A stretch of 5,440 nucleotides of DNA from Betaproteobacteria bacterium (GTDB lineage: Bacteria > Pseudomonadota > Gammaproteobacteria > Burkholderiales > SG8-39), in the NCBI GenBank assembly GCA_947467405.1, contig CANIIN010000226.1:1-5440 (forward strand), read 5' to 3'. The notes under the pieces are model-generated. The model searched no databases. It saw only the letters and a program-made list of their open reading frames with translations, and was not told the DNA's origin. The number at the start of each line of letters is the position of its first letter. Within the stretch, counting starts at the first letter, position 1. Below are positions 1 through 5,055 of this stretch, one piece after another. The translations under genes and the position numbers were made by a program.

Positions 1-9
1 AGGCCCGGA

Positions 10-615
10 TCAAACCAGCAGCAGCGGCAACTGCTTGTCGGCGCCGTCGGTGGGCTTCTTCTTGAAGCCGCTCTTGGCGAACTGGTGCCAGCGCCCGATC
101 ACGTAGCACAGGATCAGGTTGGCGCGCGGGCCGGGGTCGGCCGCCGCATCGTTGACGGCACTGCCGTCGCTCGACTGCGTGGAAGCCACGCGCAGGCACT
201 GCTTCAAGGTCGCCTCAACCCGATCGTGCAACTGGTTGATGCGCGCCTGCAGGCGCTCGTTCTCGTTGACCAGCGCATCGCCGATCAGCACCCGCGTCAT
301 GCCCGGATTCTTCTCCGCAAAACTGAGCAGCATGCTGACCATGGCGTGCAACTGCTTCAGGCCGTTGTCTTCCTCGGCGGTGATCTTGTTGGCCACGCCG
401 AAGATCGAGCTCTCGATGAACTCGATCAACCCCTCGAACATCTGCGCCTTGCTGGCGAAGTGCCGGTACAGGGCCGCTTCCGAGACATCGATGCGTGCCG
501 CCAGCGCCGCCGTGGTGATCTTTTCGCCCTTGGGTTGCTGCAGCATTTCCGCCAGCACCTGCAGGATCTGCAGTTTGCGTTCGCCGCGTTTCAGTCGTTC
601 TTTTGTTTCGGCCAT
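10..615 (-). CDS. slmA: Nucleoid occlusion factor SlmA (TetR family)
   Basis: A 201-residue protein, close to the roughly 198 residues of E. coli SlmA. SlmA binds specific chromosomal sites and, when DNA-bound, antagonises FtsZ polymerisation so that the septum does not form over the nucleoid. The N-terminal TetR-type helix-turn-helix lies at about residues 31-60 (ITTAALAARIDVSEAALYRH). It is followed by FASKAQMFEGLIEFIE, almost the same as the E. coli segment as I remember it. The middle part, KNPGMTRVLIGDAL (about 102-115) and LQARINQL (122-129), also matches the family and overlaps the region implicated in FtsZ contact. A low-complexity insert at about 145-163 (TQSSDGSAVNDAAADPG) is more variable. 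The ATG start has an excellent AAGGAGGG ribosome binding site at 621-628, 5 nt upstream. It lies 113 bp downstream of the HAD gene on the same strand with no clear terminator between, so co-transcription is plausible. The identification is firm; function in this organism is inferred. Confidence 0.93.
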   Translation of the reverse strand: MAETKERLKRGERKLQILQVLAEMLQQPKGEKITTAALAARIDVSEAALYRHFASKAQMFEGLIEFIESSIFGVANKITAEEDNGLKQLHAMVSMLLSFAEKNPGMTRVLIGDALVNENERLQARINQLHDRVEATLKQCLRVASTQSSDGSAVNDAAADPGPRANLILCYVIGRWHQFAKSGFKKKPTDGADKQLPLLLV

Positions 616-620
616 GTTCG

Positions 621-628
621 CCCTCCTT
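621..628 (-). promoter_or_regulatory. Strong ribosome binding site of slmA
   Basis: The minus strand reads AAGGAGGG, ending 5 nt before the slmA ATG. This is nearly the full anti-16S complement and fixes the start codon. Confidence 0.85.
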
Positions 629-659
629 CGGCGTGATCGTCAGCGCGTTGCCGGTCCGT

Positions 660-677
660 TGATTCGATCTGGAATCA
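660..677. promoter_or_regulatory. Inverted repeat upstream of slmA, possible operator
   Basis: Perfect 6-bp arms TGATTC and GAATCA are separated by 6 bp, 45 bp upstream of the slmA start. The 18-bp size is in the range of TetR-family operators, and many family members are autoregulated. Whether SlmA or another regulator binds here is inference, and a short repeat like this can arise by chance. Confidence 0.3.
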
Positions 678-728
678 TCGCGGGACCATCTAACAGACCT
701 GCAGTGTAGTGTTTAACGTGAGTGCTTG

Positions 729-1403
729 CTAGCGTGACAGACCCTTGGCCGCCAGCAATCGCGGCAAGTCGGTGACCGACGCCGCCTTCATGTCCAACCA
801 GCCCGGGCGACGCAGCTCGCGCGTGATCCAGGCGGTACGCATGCCCAGCCGGCGCGCCGCCACCAGGTTCTCCAGCATGTCCTCGACCATCACCGTGCGC
901 GACGGCTCCAGGCGCTCATGGCGCAGGATGGTGCGGAACCCGGCCAGGTCCGGCTTGGGCCGGAAGCCGGTCGATTCGATGGCGTACACGGCATCGAACA
1001 GGTCGGCGATGCCCATCACTTCCAGCACCGCTTCGGCGTAATGCAGCGGCGAATTCGAGAACAGGATGCGCCGCCCCGGCAGGCGCCGCAACGCATGACG
1101 CAGGCCGGTGTCGTGCACCACCATGTGCGCCAAGTCGGGCATGTCATGGGTGTCGAACAGGAAATGCATGGGATCGACGCCGTGATGCCGGGTCAGGCCC
1201 AGCAACGTGGCGCCATAGGCCTTCCAGTAGTGCGTGCGCAGCGCGCTGGCGCCGGCTTCGTCCAGACTCAGCAACCGCATGATGTACTGCGTCATGCTGC
1301 GGTTGATGTGCGGAAAGATATGCGGCCGCGCGTCATGCAGGGTGTTGTCGAGGTCGAACACCCAGGCCAGGCCGCTGCGGGCGCCGCGGCTCAAGACAGC
1401 CAC
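729..1403 (-). CDS. HAD-family pyrimidine 5'-nucleotidase
   Basis: A 224-residue haloacid-dehalogenase-type phosphatase. All four motifs are present: motif I FDLDNT with nucleophile D17 and acid/base D19; motif II FSNS with S116; motif III RPKP with K150; and motif IV VED (E174, D175). The helical cap lies between motifs I and II (about 25-105). The FDLDNTLHD opening and the FSNSPLHYAEAVLE segment fit the pyrimidine 5'-nucleotidase group (YjjG/Sdt1-like). These enzymes remove phosphate from UMP, CMP or non-canonical pyrimidine nucleotides in the cytosol; the exact substrate is inferred. The start is GTG at 1401-1403, because no ATG occurs between it and the in-frame upstream stop at 1431-1433. 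The ribosome binding site is weak, and TTG at 1392-1394 is an alternative. The start codon lies only 20 bp from the divergent M15 gene. The gene probably shares a transcript with slmA downstream. Confidence 0.88.
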   Translation of the reverse strand: MAVLSRGARSGLAWVFDLDNTLHDARPHIFPHINRSMTQYIMRLLSLDEAGASALRTHYWKAYGATLLGLTRHHGVDPMHFLFDTHDMPDLAHMVVHDTGLRHALRRLPGRRILFSNSPLHYAEAVLEVMGIADLFDAVYAIESTGFRPKPDLAGFRTILRHERLEPSRTVMVEDMLENLVAARRLGMRTAWITRELRRPGWLDMKAASVTDLPRLLAAKGLSR

Positions 1404-1408
1404 CCAGT

Positions 1409-1414
1409 TAAAAT
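1409..1414 (+). promoter_or_regulatory. Possible -10 element for the M15 gene
   Basis: TAAAAT matches the sigma-70 -10 consensus at 5 of 6 positions and ends 9 bp before the M15 ATG. No good -35 hexamer is visible 16-18 bp upstream. If it is used, the transcript would begin within about 3 nt of the start codon, so the mRNA would be nearly leaderless. This fits the lack of a Shine-Dalgarno sequence there. Weak evidence. Confidence 0.35.
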
Positions 1415-1423
1415 GTCCGCTCC

Positions 1424-1882
1424 ATGCAACTCACCGACCACTTCACGCTGGCGCAACTGACCTGCTCCGAAACCGCCGAGCGCGACGGCATCGATAACAC
1501 TGCACCGCTGGAAGTCATCGACAACCTGCGCCGCCTGGCCGAAGGCCTGGAAGCGGTGCAGGCGCTGCTCGGTGCGCCGCTGGATATCTCGAGCGGCTAC
1601 CGCAGTCCGGCGCTGAACCGCGTGGTGGGAGGCTCGCCCACCTCGCAGCATTCGCAGGGACTGGCGGCAGACTTCGTCTGTGCGGCGTTCGGCACGCCAC
1701 TGGATATCGCCGCGGCCATCCAGGCCTCGGACATCGAATTCGACCAGTGCATCCTGGAATACGGCCGCTGGGTGCACCTGTCGTTCAGCACTGCGCCGCG
1801 CGGGCGCATGCTGAGCATCTACAACAGTCAGGACGGTTATCTCGACGGGTTGCGCGATGCCGACGGCGATCTGGTCGCCTAG
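1424..1882 (+). CDS. Small M15-type zinc peptidase (D-Ala-D-Ala carboxypeptidase / endolysin-like)
   Basis: A 152-residue protein consisting of one peptidase M15 domain (M15A / Peptidase_M15_3 type). The expected landmarks are present: SSGYRSPALN at about 56-65; the zinc-binding segment SQHSQGLAADF with ligands H76 and D83; and WVHLSF at 116-121 with the third ligand H118. Family members cleave peptide bonds in peptidoglycan stem peptides, either as D-Ala-D-Ala carboxypeptidases or as L-Ala-D-Glu endopeptidases of phage lysins. Which reaction applies is unknown. There is no signal peptide or membrane segment, so export would need another route or lysis. The start is the ATG at 1424; no ribosome binding site is visible, and a -10-like TAAAAT lies just upstream. 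It is the only plus-strand gene in the left half and sits between argB and the HAD gene, with only 20 bp to the HAD start. It may be an inserted, phage-derived gene. Confidence 0.85.
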   Translation: MQLTDHFTLAQLTCSETAERDGIDNTAPLEVIDNLRRLAEGLEAVQALLGAPLDISSGYRSPALNRVVGGSPTSQHSQGLAADFVCAAFGTPLDIAAAIQASDIEFDQCILEYGRWVHLSFSTAPRGRMLSIYNSQDGYLDGLRDADGDLVA

Positions 1883-1892
1883 CCGCATTGTC

Positions 1893-1924
1893 GTGAACGT
1901 CCGGGGCAACACCGCGGACGTCAC
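1893..1924. terminator. Hairpin between the convergent M15 and argB stops
   Basis: ACGTCCG at 1897-1903 pairs with CGGACGT at 1915-1921. The stem extends with GTG/CAC (1893-1895 with 1922-1924) after one bulged A, around an 11-nt loop. Its right arm overlaps the last codon and stop of argB. Neither strand has a run of T after the stem, so it is at best a weak bidirectional terminator or an mRNA 3'-end stabiliser. Confidence 0.4.
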
Positions 1925-2805
1925 TTGCTGCGGATCAGCGTTCCCACGCCTTCTTCGGTCAGGATCTCCAGCAGCAGGGCATGATCGACGCGGCCGTCGA
2001 TGATGTGCACGCTCTTCACGCCGCTGCGCGCCGCGTCCAGCGCCGACGAGATCTTCGGCAACATGCCGCCCGAGAGCGTGCCGTCGGCCAGCAGTTCGTC
2101 GATCTTCTTCGGCGTCAGGCCGCTCAGCAGCTTGCCGTCCTTGTCCAGCACGCCGGGCGTGTTGGTCAGGAGCACCAGCTTTTCGGCCTTCAGCACTTCG
2201 GCCAGCTTGCCGGCCACGAGGTCGGCATTGATGTTGTAGGACTCGCCCTTGGCGCCCACGCCGATCGGCGCCACCACCGGGATGAAGCCACCGGCTTCCA
2301 ACGTGTTGATCACCGCCGGGTCGATGGCGGAAATCTCGCCGACCTTGCCGATGTCGAGTTTCTTCGACGGCTCGTTTTGATCCGGCAGCATCATCTTCTT
2401 GGCGCGGATGAAGGCGCCGTCCTGCCCGGTCAGCCCCACGGCCTTGCCGCCGGCCTGGTTGATCAGGGTGACGATGTCCTTGTTCAGCGTGGTCAGCACC
2501 ATTTCCACCACGTCCAGCGTGGCCTCGTCGGTGACGCGCATGCCCTGGATGAACTGGCTCTTGATGTCCAGTTTCTTGAGCATCGCCTCAATCTGCGGGC
2601 CGCCGCCGTGCACCACCACCGGGTTCATGCCGACCAGCTTCAGCAACACCACGTCGTGGGCAAAGCTCTTCTGCAGCGCCAGGTCGGTCATGGCGTTGCC
2701 GCCGTACTTCACGATGATGGTCTTGCCATGGAAGCGGCGGATGTAAGGCAGCGCTTCAGCAAGGGTCTGCGCCTTGATGGCGGGAGTTGGGCCAGGTGCG
2801 GTCAT
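1921..2805 (-). CDS. argB: Acetylglutamate kinase
   Basis: A 294-residue N-acetyl-L-glutamate kinase, which phosphorylates N-acetylglutamate with ATP in the second step of arginine synthesis in the cytosol. Amino-acid-kinase signatures are clear: KYGGNAM with K33 and the glycine loop; VVHGGGPQI (64-72); GMRVTDEATLDVVEMVL with R90; NINADLVAGKLAE (191-203) with D195; and GGMLPKISSALDA with K251. These correspond to the two catalytic lysines and the aspartate known from E. coli ArgB. The N-terminal helix before the kinase core (LAEALPYIRRFHGKTIIVKYG) is typical of the hexameric, arginine-inhibited type, so feedback inhibition by arginine is expected. The ATG at 2803-2805 has only a weak ribosome binding site. 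A plausible promoter lies about 30 bp upstream. It converges with the M15 gene, whose stop lies 38 bp away. Confidence 0.97.
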   Translation of the reverse strand: MTAPGPTPAIKAQTLAEALPYIRRFHGKTIIVKYGGNAMTDLALQKSFAHDVVLLKLVGMNPVVVHGGGPQIEAMLKKLDIKSQFIQGMRVTDEATLDVVEMVLTTLNKDIVTLINQAGGKAVGLTGQDGAFIRAKKMMLPDQNEPSKKLDIGKVGEISAIDPAVINTLEAGGFIPVVAPIGVGAKGESYNINADLVAGKLAEVLKAEKLVLLTNTPGVLDKDGKLLSGLTPKKIDELLADGTLSGGMLPKISSALDAARSGVKSVHIIDGRVDHALLLEILTEEGVGTLIRSK

Positions 2806-2832
2806 GTCGGCAAGCCAGAGTGGAGACGCATT

Positions 2833-2860
2833 ATTGTACCGGCCACGCGCCCCCCGTCAC
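2833..2860 (-). promoter_or_regulatory. argB: Candidate sigma-70 promoter of argB
   Basis: On the minus strand, GTGACG (2855-2860; 4 of 6 to TTGACA) is followed after 16 bp by TACAAT (2833-2838; 5 of 6 to TATAAT). Transcription would start near 2825, leaving a leader of about 20 nt. It sits directly downstream of the hsp20 terminator, which supports argB having its own promoter. Confidence 0.55.
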
Positions 2861-2870
2861 GACTTCGTGC

Positions 2871-2910
2871 AAAGAAAAACGGCCGGCCGGGCATCCCCGG
2901 GTCCGGGCCG
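2871..2910 (-). terminator. Rho-independent terminator downstream of hsp20
   Basis: On the minus strand a GC-rich stem (arms at about 2900-2910 and 2880-2892, with small bulges and a GATG-type loop) is followed by TTTTTCTTT (complement of 2871-2879). This is a classical intrinsic terminator, 98 bp after the hsp20 stop and just before the argB promoter. It would keep heat-shock transcription out of argB. Confidence 0.65.
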
Positions 2911-2947
2911 CGGTGCTGCGGTGATTCTTGACTGAGGGGTGTACGAA

Positions 2948-2982
2948 CAAGAGGGCTCATTTTCGAAACCGAGTCCCCCTTG
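2948..2982. terminator. Second hairpin downstream of hsp20
   Basis: CAAGAGGGCTC (2948-2958) pairs with GAGTCCCCCTTG (2971-2982), with one G-U pair and one bulged A. The loop contains the palindrome TTTCGAAA. It begins 26 bp after the hsp20 stop. On the minus strand only a short T-rich stretch follows, so it may be a weak terminator or a 3'-end stabilising structure backed up by the stronger terminator beyond it. Confidence 0.45.
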
Positions 2983-3008
2983 TCAATCCCCCGACTTCAG
3001 AGAGGCGG

Positions 3009-3443
3009 TTACTGAACGGTGATCTGCTTGCTGCTGGCGCCGACGCGCTTGGGCAGCGTCAGTTCCAGGATGCCGTTCTCGTACTTGGCATTCGCCTTCG
3101 ACTCGTCGATCTCGGCGCCAAGGCGGAAGGTGCGGGCCACGCGGCCGTAGTAGCGCTCGCTGTGAATGACGCGTTCGCCTTCCTTGTCTTCGCGCTCGGC
3201 CTTGGTCTCGGCAGACAGCGACACCTGATCACCGTCGATCTCGATCTTGATGTCTTCCTTCTTCACGCCGGGCAGTTCGGCATGCACCATGTAGCTGTCC
3301 TTCTGCTCGGACACCTCGATCTTCGCGCGACGCGCGACATCGGCCTGCTCCATGGCAGCGGCGCTCACGGGGCGCACGAAAAATCCCTTCAGCAAGTCAT
3401 CGAAAACATCACCAAGCGGTTCGTAGCGATTGATATTGGCCAT
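3009..3443 (-). CDS. Small heat-shock protein, Hsp20/alpha-crystallin family
   Basis: A 144-residue ATP-independent holdase that binds unfolding proteins in the cytosol and passes them to DnaK/ClpB for refolding. The short N-terminal arm (residues 1-38, GDVFDDLLKGFFVRP) is followed by the alpha-crystallin domain at about 39-132. The domain shows AELPGVKKEDI (55-65), the dimerisation-loop segment SERYYGRVARTFRL (95-108) and the hallmark YENGILELTLPK (121-132). The C-terminal ITV (141-143) fits the I-x-I/V motif that links dimers into oligomers. The ATG start has an AAGGAG ribosome binding site at 3451-3456, spaced 7 nt. A near-consensus sigma-32 promoter lies about 75-100 bp upstream, so heat induction is expected. 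It is divergent from the sigma-factor gene and separated from argB by two terminator-like hairpins. Confidence 0.95.
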   Translation of the reverse strand: MANINRYEPLGDVFDDLLKGFFVRPVSAAAMEQADVARRAKIEVSEQKDSYMVHAELPGVKKEDIKIEIDGDQVSLSAETKAEREDKEGERVIHSERYYGRVARTFRLGAEIDESKANAKYENGILELTLPKRVGASSKQITVQ

Positions 3444-3450
3444 GATATTT

Positions 3451-3456
3451 CTCCTT
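3451..3456 (-). promoter_or_regulatory. Ribosome binding site of hsp20
   Basis: AAGGAG on the minus strand, 7 nt before the ATG at 3441-3443. No complementary sequence that could mask it as a thermometer was found in the predicted leader of about 68 nt. Confidence 0.8.
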
Positions 3457-3518
3457 CGTCAGTTTCGGCGTTTCACTGCATCGGCGCGTGGACGGTGTCT
3501 CTCGCGCTGCTGATCAGA

Positions 3519-3546
3519 AGGTGGGGTGGGGATTGGCGATTTCAAG
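3519..3546 (-). promoter_or_regulatory. Heat-shock (sigma-32, RpoH) promoter of hsp20
   Basis: The minus strand reads CTTGAAA (3540-3546), 13 bp, then CCCCACCT (3519-3526). The sigma-32 consensus is CTTGAAA-N(11-16)-CCCCATNT. The -35 is perfect and the -10 differs at one defined position. The predicted start near 3511 gives a leader of about 68 nt. The position upstream of an hsp20 gene makes the match credible. Confidence 0.8.
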
Positions 3547-3558
3547 CCCCGTGCGGCA

Positions 3559-3581
3559 GTTCGCACTTGCGCAATGCGAAC
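3559..3581. promoter_or_regulatory. Perfect inverted repeat in the hsp20/sigma-factor control region
   Basis: GTTCGCA (3559-3565) and TGCGAAC (3575-3581) are perfect 7-bp arms around 9 bp, and the spacer itself contains the palindrome TTGCGCAA. It lies 12 bp upstream of the sigma-32 -35 element and 37 bp upstream of the sigma-factor start. It could be an operator for either gene or a hairpin in a sigma-gene transcript. The right arm supplies a GAAC that resembles the AAC core of ECF -35 elements. Confidence 0.45.
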
Positions 3582-3618
3582 CGGCCCGATAGATTGAGGT
3601 CATTCTCAACGCACCGAC

Positions 3619-4206
3619 TTGTCCGAATTGAAATCTTCCGGCACCCCTCTTGATCTGGAGGCCCACCGCCCCCACCTCATGAAATTCGCCCTGCTTCAGT
3701 TGCGCGATCCGAGCGCAGCCGAAGACGCGGTGCAGGAGACATTTGTCGCCGCCCTGCAGGGCGCAGCCAGCTTCGCGGGACAGTCCAGCGTGCGCACCTG
3801 GCTAATCGGCATCCTGAAACACAAGATCATCGATCACATCCGCCAGAGCAGTCGCGAACGTCCCATGGCGCTGGCGCCCGAAGAACTGGTCACGGCCGAC
3901 TTCGACGACTGCTTTGCCGCCGACGGCCACTGGAATGAAACGCCCTCCCACTGGGGCCACCCCGACCTGTCGCTGGAGCAAAGCCGCTTCTTCGCCGCAC
4001 TGGAGCGCTGCCTCGCGGGCCTGCCCGCGAACACGGCGCGTGCGTTCACGATGCGTGAAGTGATGGGACTCGAGACTGACGAAATCTGTAAGGAACTGAA
4101 GATTTCCACGTCTAATTGCTGGGTGATGCTGTATCGCGCGCGCATGAGCCTGCGCGAATGCCTGGAAATCAACTGGTTCGGCAACCCGGCCGCCAAACAA
4201 GCCTGA
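3619..4206 (+). CDS. Sigma-70 family (ECF-type) RNA polymerase sigma factor
   Basis: A 195-residue two-domain sigma factor that directs RNA polymerase to a dedicated set of promoters. Region 2 spans about 16-77 and includes the core-binding helix AEDAVQETFVAAL (34-46) and SSVRTWLIGILKHKIIDHIR (56-75). Region 4 spans about 122-183, with LPANTARAFTMREVMGLETDEICKEL, then the recognition helix ISTSNCWVMLYRARMSLRECLE. The linker of about 45 residues holds C98, H104, H111 and H114 in a DDCFAADGHW...SHWGH context. The family resembles the sigma-70 group I recall as TIGR02943. TTG at 3619 is the only start codon between the upstream in-frame stop (3595-3597) and residue 4. No well-placed ribosome binding site exists: GAGG at 3596-3599 is 19 nt away. 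The next gene begins 5 bp after the stop and encodes a zinc-finger protein, the usual anti-sigma partner. The target regulon is unknown. Confidence 0.9.
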   Translation: MSELKSSGTPLDLEAHRPHLMKFALLQLRDPSAAEDAVQETFVAALQGAASFAGQSSVRTWLIGILKHKIIDHIRQSSRERPMALAPEELVTADFDDCFAADGHWNETPSHWGHPDLSLEQSRFFAALERCLAGLPANTARAFTMREVMGLETDEICKELKISTSNCWVMLYRARMSLRECLEINWFGNPAAKQA

Positions 4207-4211
4207 GCACC

Positions 4212-4430
4212 ATGATCTTCTACATCAACTGCAGGCAAGCCAGTCGCAAGCTGTCCGAAGCCGCGGACCGCAAGCTGCCGCTTTCCGACCGCATGACGCT
4301 GCGCATTCACCTCGGCATCTGCGATGCCTGCACGAATTTCTCCCAGCAGCTGCACTTCCTGCGCCGTGCCATGCAGGCCTACCCGGGCCCGGATTCCCCC
4401 GACAACGGCGCGCCGGCAGACCGGCGCTGA
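4212..4430 (+). CDS. Small zinc-finger (zf-HC2) anti-sigma-like protein
   Basis: A 72-residue soluble protein with the zinc-binding anti-sigma pattern: C7, then H33-x3-C37-x2-C40 (HLGICDAC), in a helical context (SRKLSEAADRKL, LRIHLGICDACTNFSQQL). Such proteins bind the sigma factor encoded next to them and release it when the zinc site is oxidised or otherwise altered. This pairing is inferred from domain and position. Unlike membrane-anchored anti-sigmas it has no transmembrane helix, so any signal should be cytosolic. The C-terminal tail after residue 57 is short and rich in Pro, Asp and Gly. The ATG at 4212, 5 bp past the sigma stop, is preferred: the in-frame extension upstream lies inside the sigma gene and is not protein-like. 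The ribosome binding site is poor, so translational coupling to the sigma gene is likely. Confidence 0.82.
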   Translation: MIFYINCRQASRKLSEAADRKLPLSDRMTLRIHLGICDACTNFSQQLHFLRRAMQAYPGPDSPDNGAPADRR

Positions 4431-4453
4431 CGCAGCCGGCGCAGAAAAGCCAA

Positions 4454-4481
4454 GGGCCCGCCGCCATCAGGCGACAGGCCC
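4454..4481 (-). terminator. Hairpin terminator between the convergent anti-sigma and copper-chaperone genes
   Basis: GGGCC-CGCC (4454-4462) pairs with GGCG-(ACA bulge)-GGCCC (4470-4481) around a 7-nt loop. On the minus strand it is followed by TTGGCTTTTC, a broken T-run, so it best serves the copper-chaperone gene whose stop lies 31 bp away. On the plus strand no T-run follows, but the stem may still end the sigma/anti-sigma transcript. Confidence 0.5.
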
Positions 4482-4511
4482 CGTGAGAAAACCAGGTCCG
4501 GCGAAAACGAA

Positions 4512-5024
4512 TCAGTGCTTCATCATGCCTTCGTGAGCGGACTTCGCCTCCTTGGCCGCCGCAGCGGCCGCCAGATCACGCACCTCGGCCTGCACCTCGA
4601 CCACCTGCGCCTTCTTGTCACGGCCCTCGAAATGCAGCTTGAGCGCCACCTTGTCACCCTTGGCGAGCGGTTTCTTCAGGCCCGTGAGCATGACGTGGTA
4701 TCCGCCCGGCCCGAGGTCAACCGCCTTGCCGGCCGGCACTTCCAGTTGCGGCACGGCCTTCATGCGCATGACGTTGCCGTCCATTTTCATTTCATGGATT
4801 TCGACCTTCTCGGCCACTGACGTCTCGGCGCGCGTCAACACCACGTCGACAGGACTCTTCAGCGACATGAACGCTCCGGTGGCGCTCTGGCCCTTGACGG
4901 TGCCACGCACCCAGGCGTCGCTCACCATCACCTGAGACCAGGCGCTGCCGGTCAGCCCGAGCACCGCCACCGCCACCGCCACCGCTGCCATTGCCATGGA
5001 CAGCGCCACTTTTCTTATTCGCAT
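4512..5024 (-). CDS. Periplasmic copper chaperone, PCu(A)C family (DUF461)
   Basis: A 170-residue exported protein. PCu(A)C proteins carry Cu(I) in the periplasm, most often to the CuA or CuB sites of cytochrome oxidase. The signal peptide has a basic start (MRIRK), a long Ala/Val core (7-24) and a likely cut near GSAWS-Q at residue 30. The mature domain has the exact family metal motif: H77, ten residues, M88, 21 residues, H110-x-M112; HEM at 77-79 adds a further Met. The beta-rich core ends at about 150. An Ala-rich linker (152-160) then leads to a tail, AHEGMMKH, with H164, M167, M168 and H170, a possible second copper site. The ATG has an AAGGAA ribosome binding site (5030-5035), spaced 5 nt. 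It lies 54 bp downstream of hslU on the same strand, so read-through from hslVU is possible. Confidence 0.92.
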   Translation of the reverse strand: MRIRKVALSMAMAAVAVAVAVLGLTGSAWSQVMVSDAWVRGTVKGQSATGAFMSLKSPVDVVLTRAETSVAEKVEIHEMKMDGNVMRMKAVPQLEVPAGKAVDLGPGGYHVMLTGLKKPLAKGDKVALKLHFEGRDKKAQVVEVQAEVRDLAAAAAAKEAKSAHEGMMKH

Positions 5025-5045
5025 GTTGCTTCCTTTCAGTTCACC

Positions 5046-5055
5046 ACGATATCGT
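5046..5055. repeat. Short palindrome between hslU and the copper-chaperone gene
   Basis: ACGATATCGT is a perfect 10-bp palindrome 21 bp upstream of the chaperone ATG, in a 54-bp gap. It could be an operator half or chance. It does not resemble a known copper-regulator box that I can name. Confidence 0.25.

Noticed and set aside
1391..1924. Minus-strand open frame of 177 codons opposite the M15 gene
   Set aside because: The plus-strand M15 product has all three zinc-ligand motifs. The antisense translation has none and is Arg/Gln/Ala-rich.
1981..2931. Long open frame of 316 codons on the plus strand opposite argB
   Set aside because: It is the antisense shadow of argB, produced by high-GC codon bias. 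The translation is His/Gln/Val-rich with no recognisable domain, and argB on the other strand is certain.
3444..3511. RNA thermometer (ROSE or fourU) in the hsp20 leader
   Set aside because: No U-run or CU-rich segment able to pair with the AAGGAG site was found in the predicted leader. The sigma-32 promoter explains heat control without it.
2928..3653. Open frame of 241 codons on the plus strand across hsp20
   Set aside because: It is antisense to the certain hsp20 gene and runs through its promoter into the sigma-factor start. The protein shows no family features.
4116..4211. Longer version of the zinc-finger protein starting inside the sigma gene
   Set aside because: The extra 32 residues are read from sigma-factor coding sequence in another frame and look non-protein-like. 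ATG 4212 gives the normal family N-terminus.
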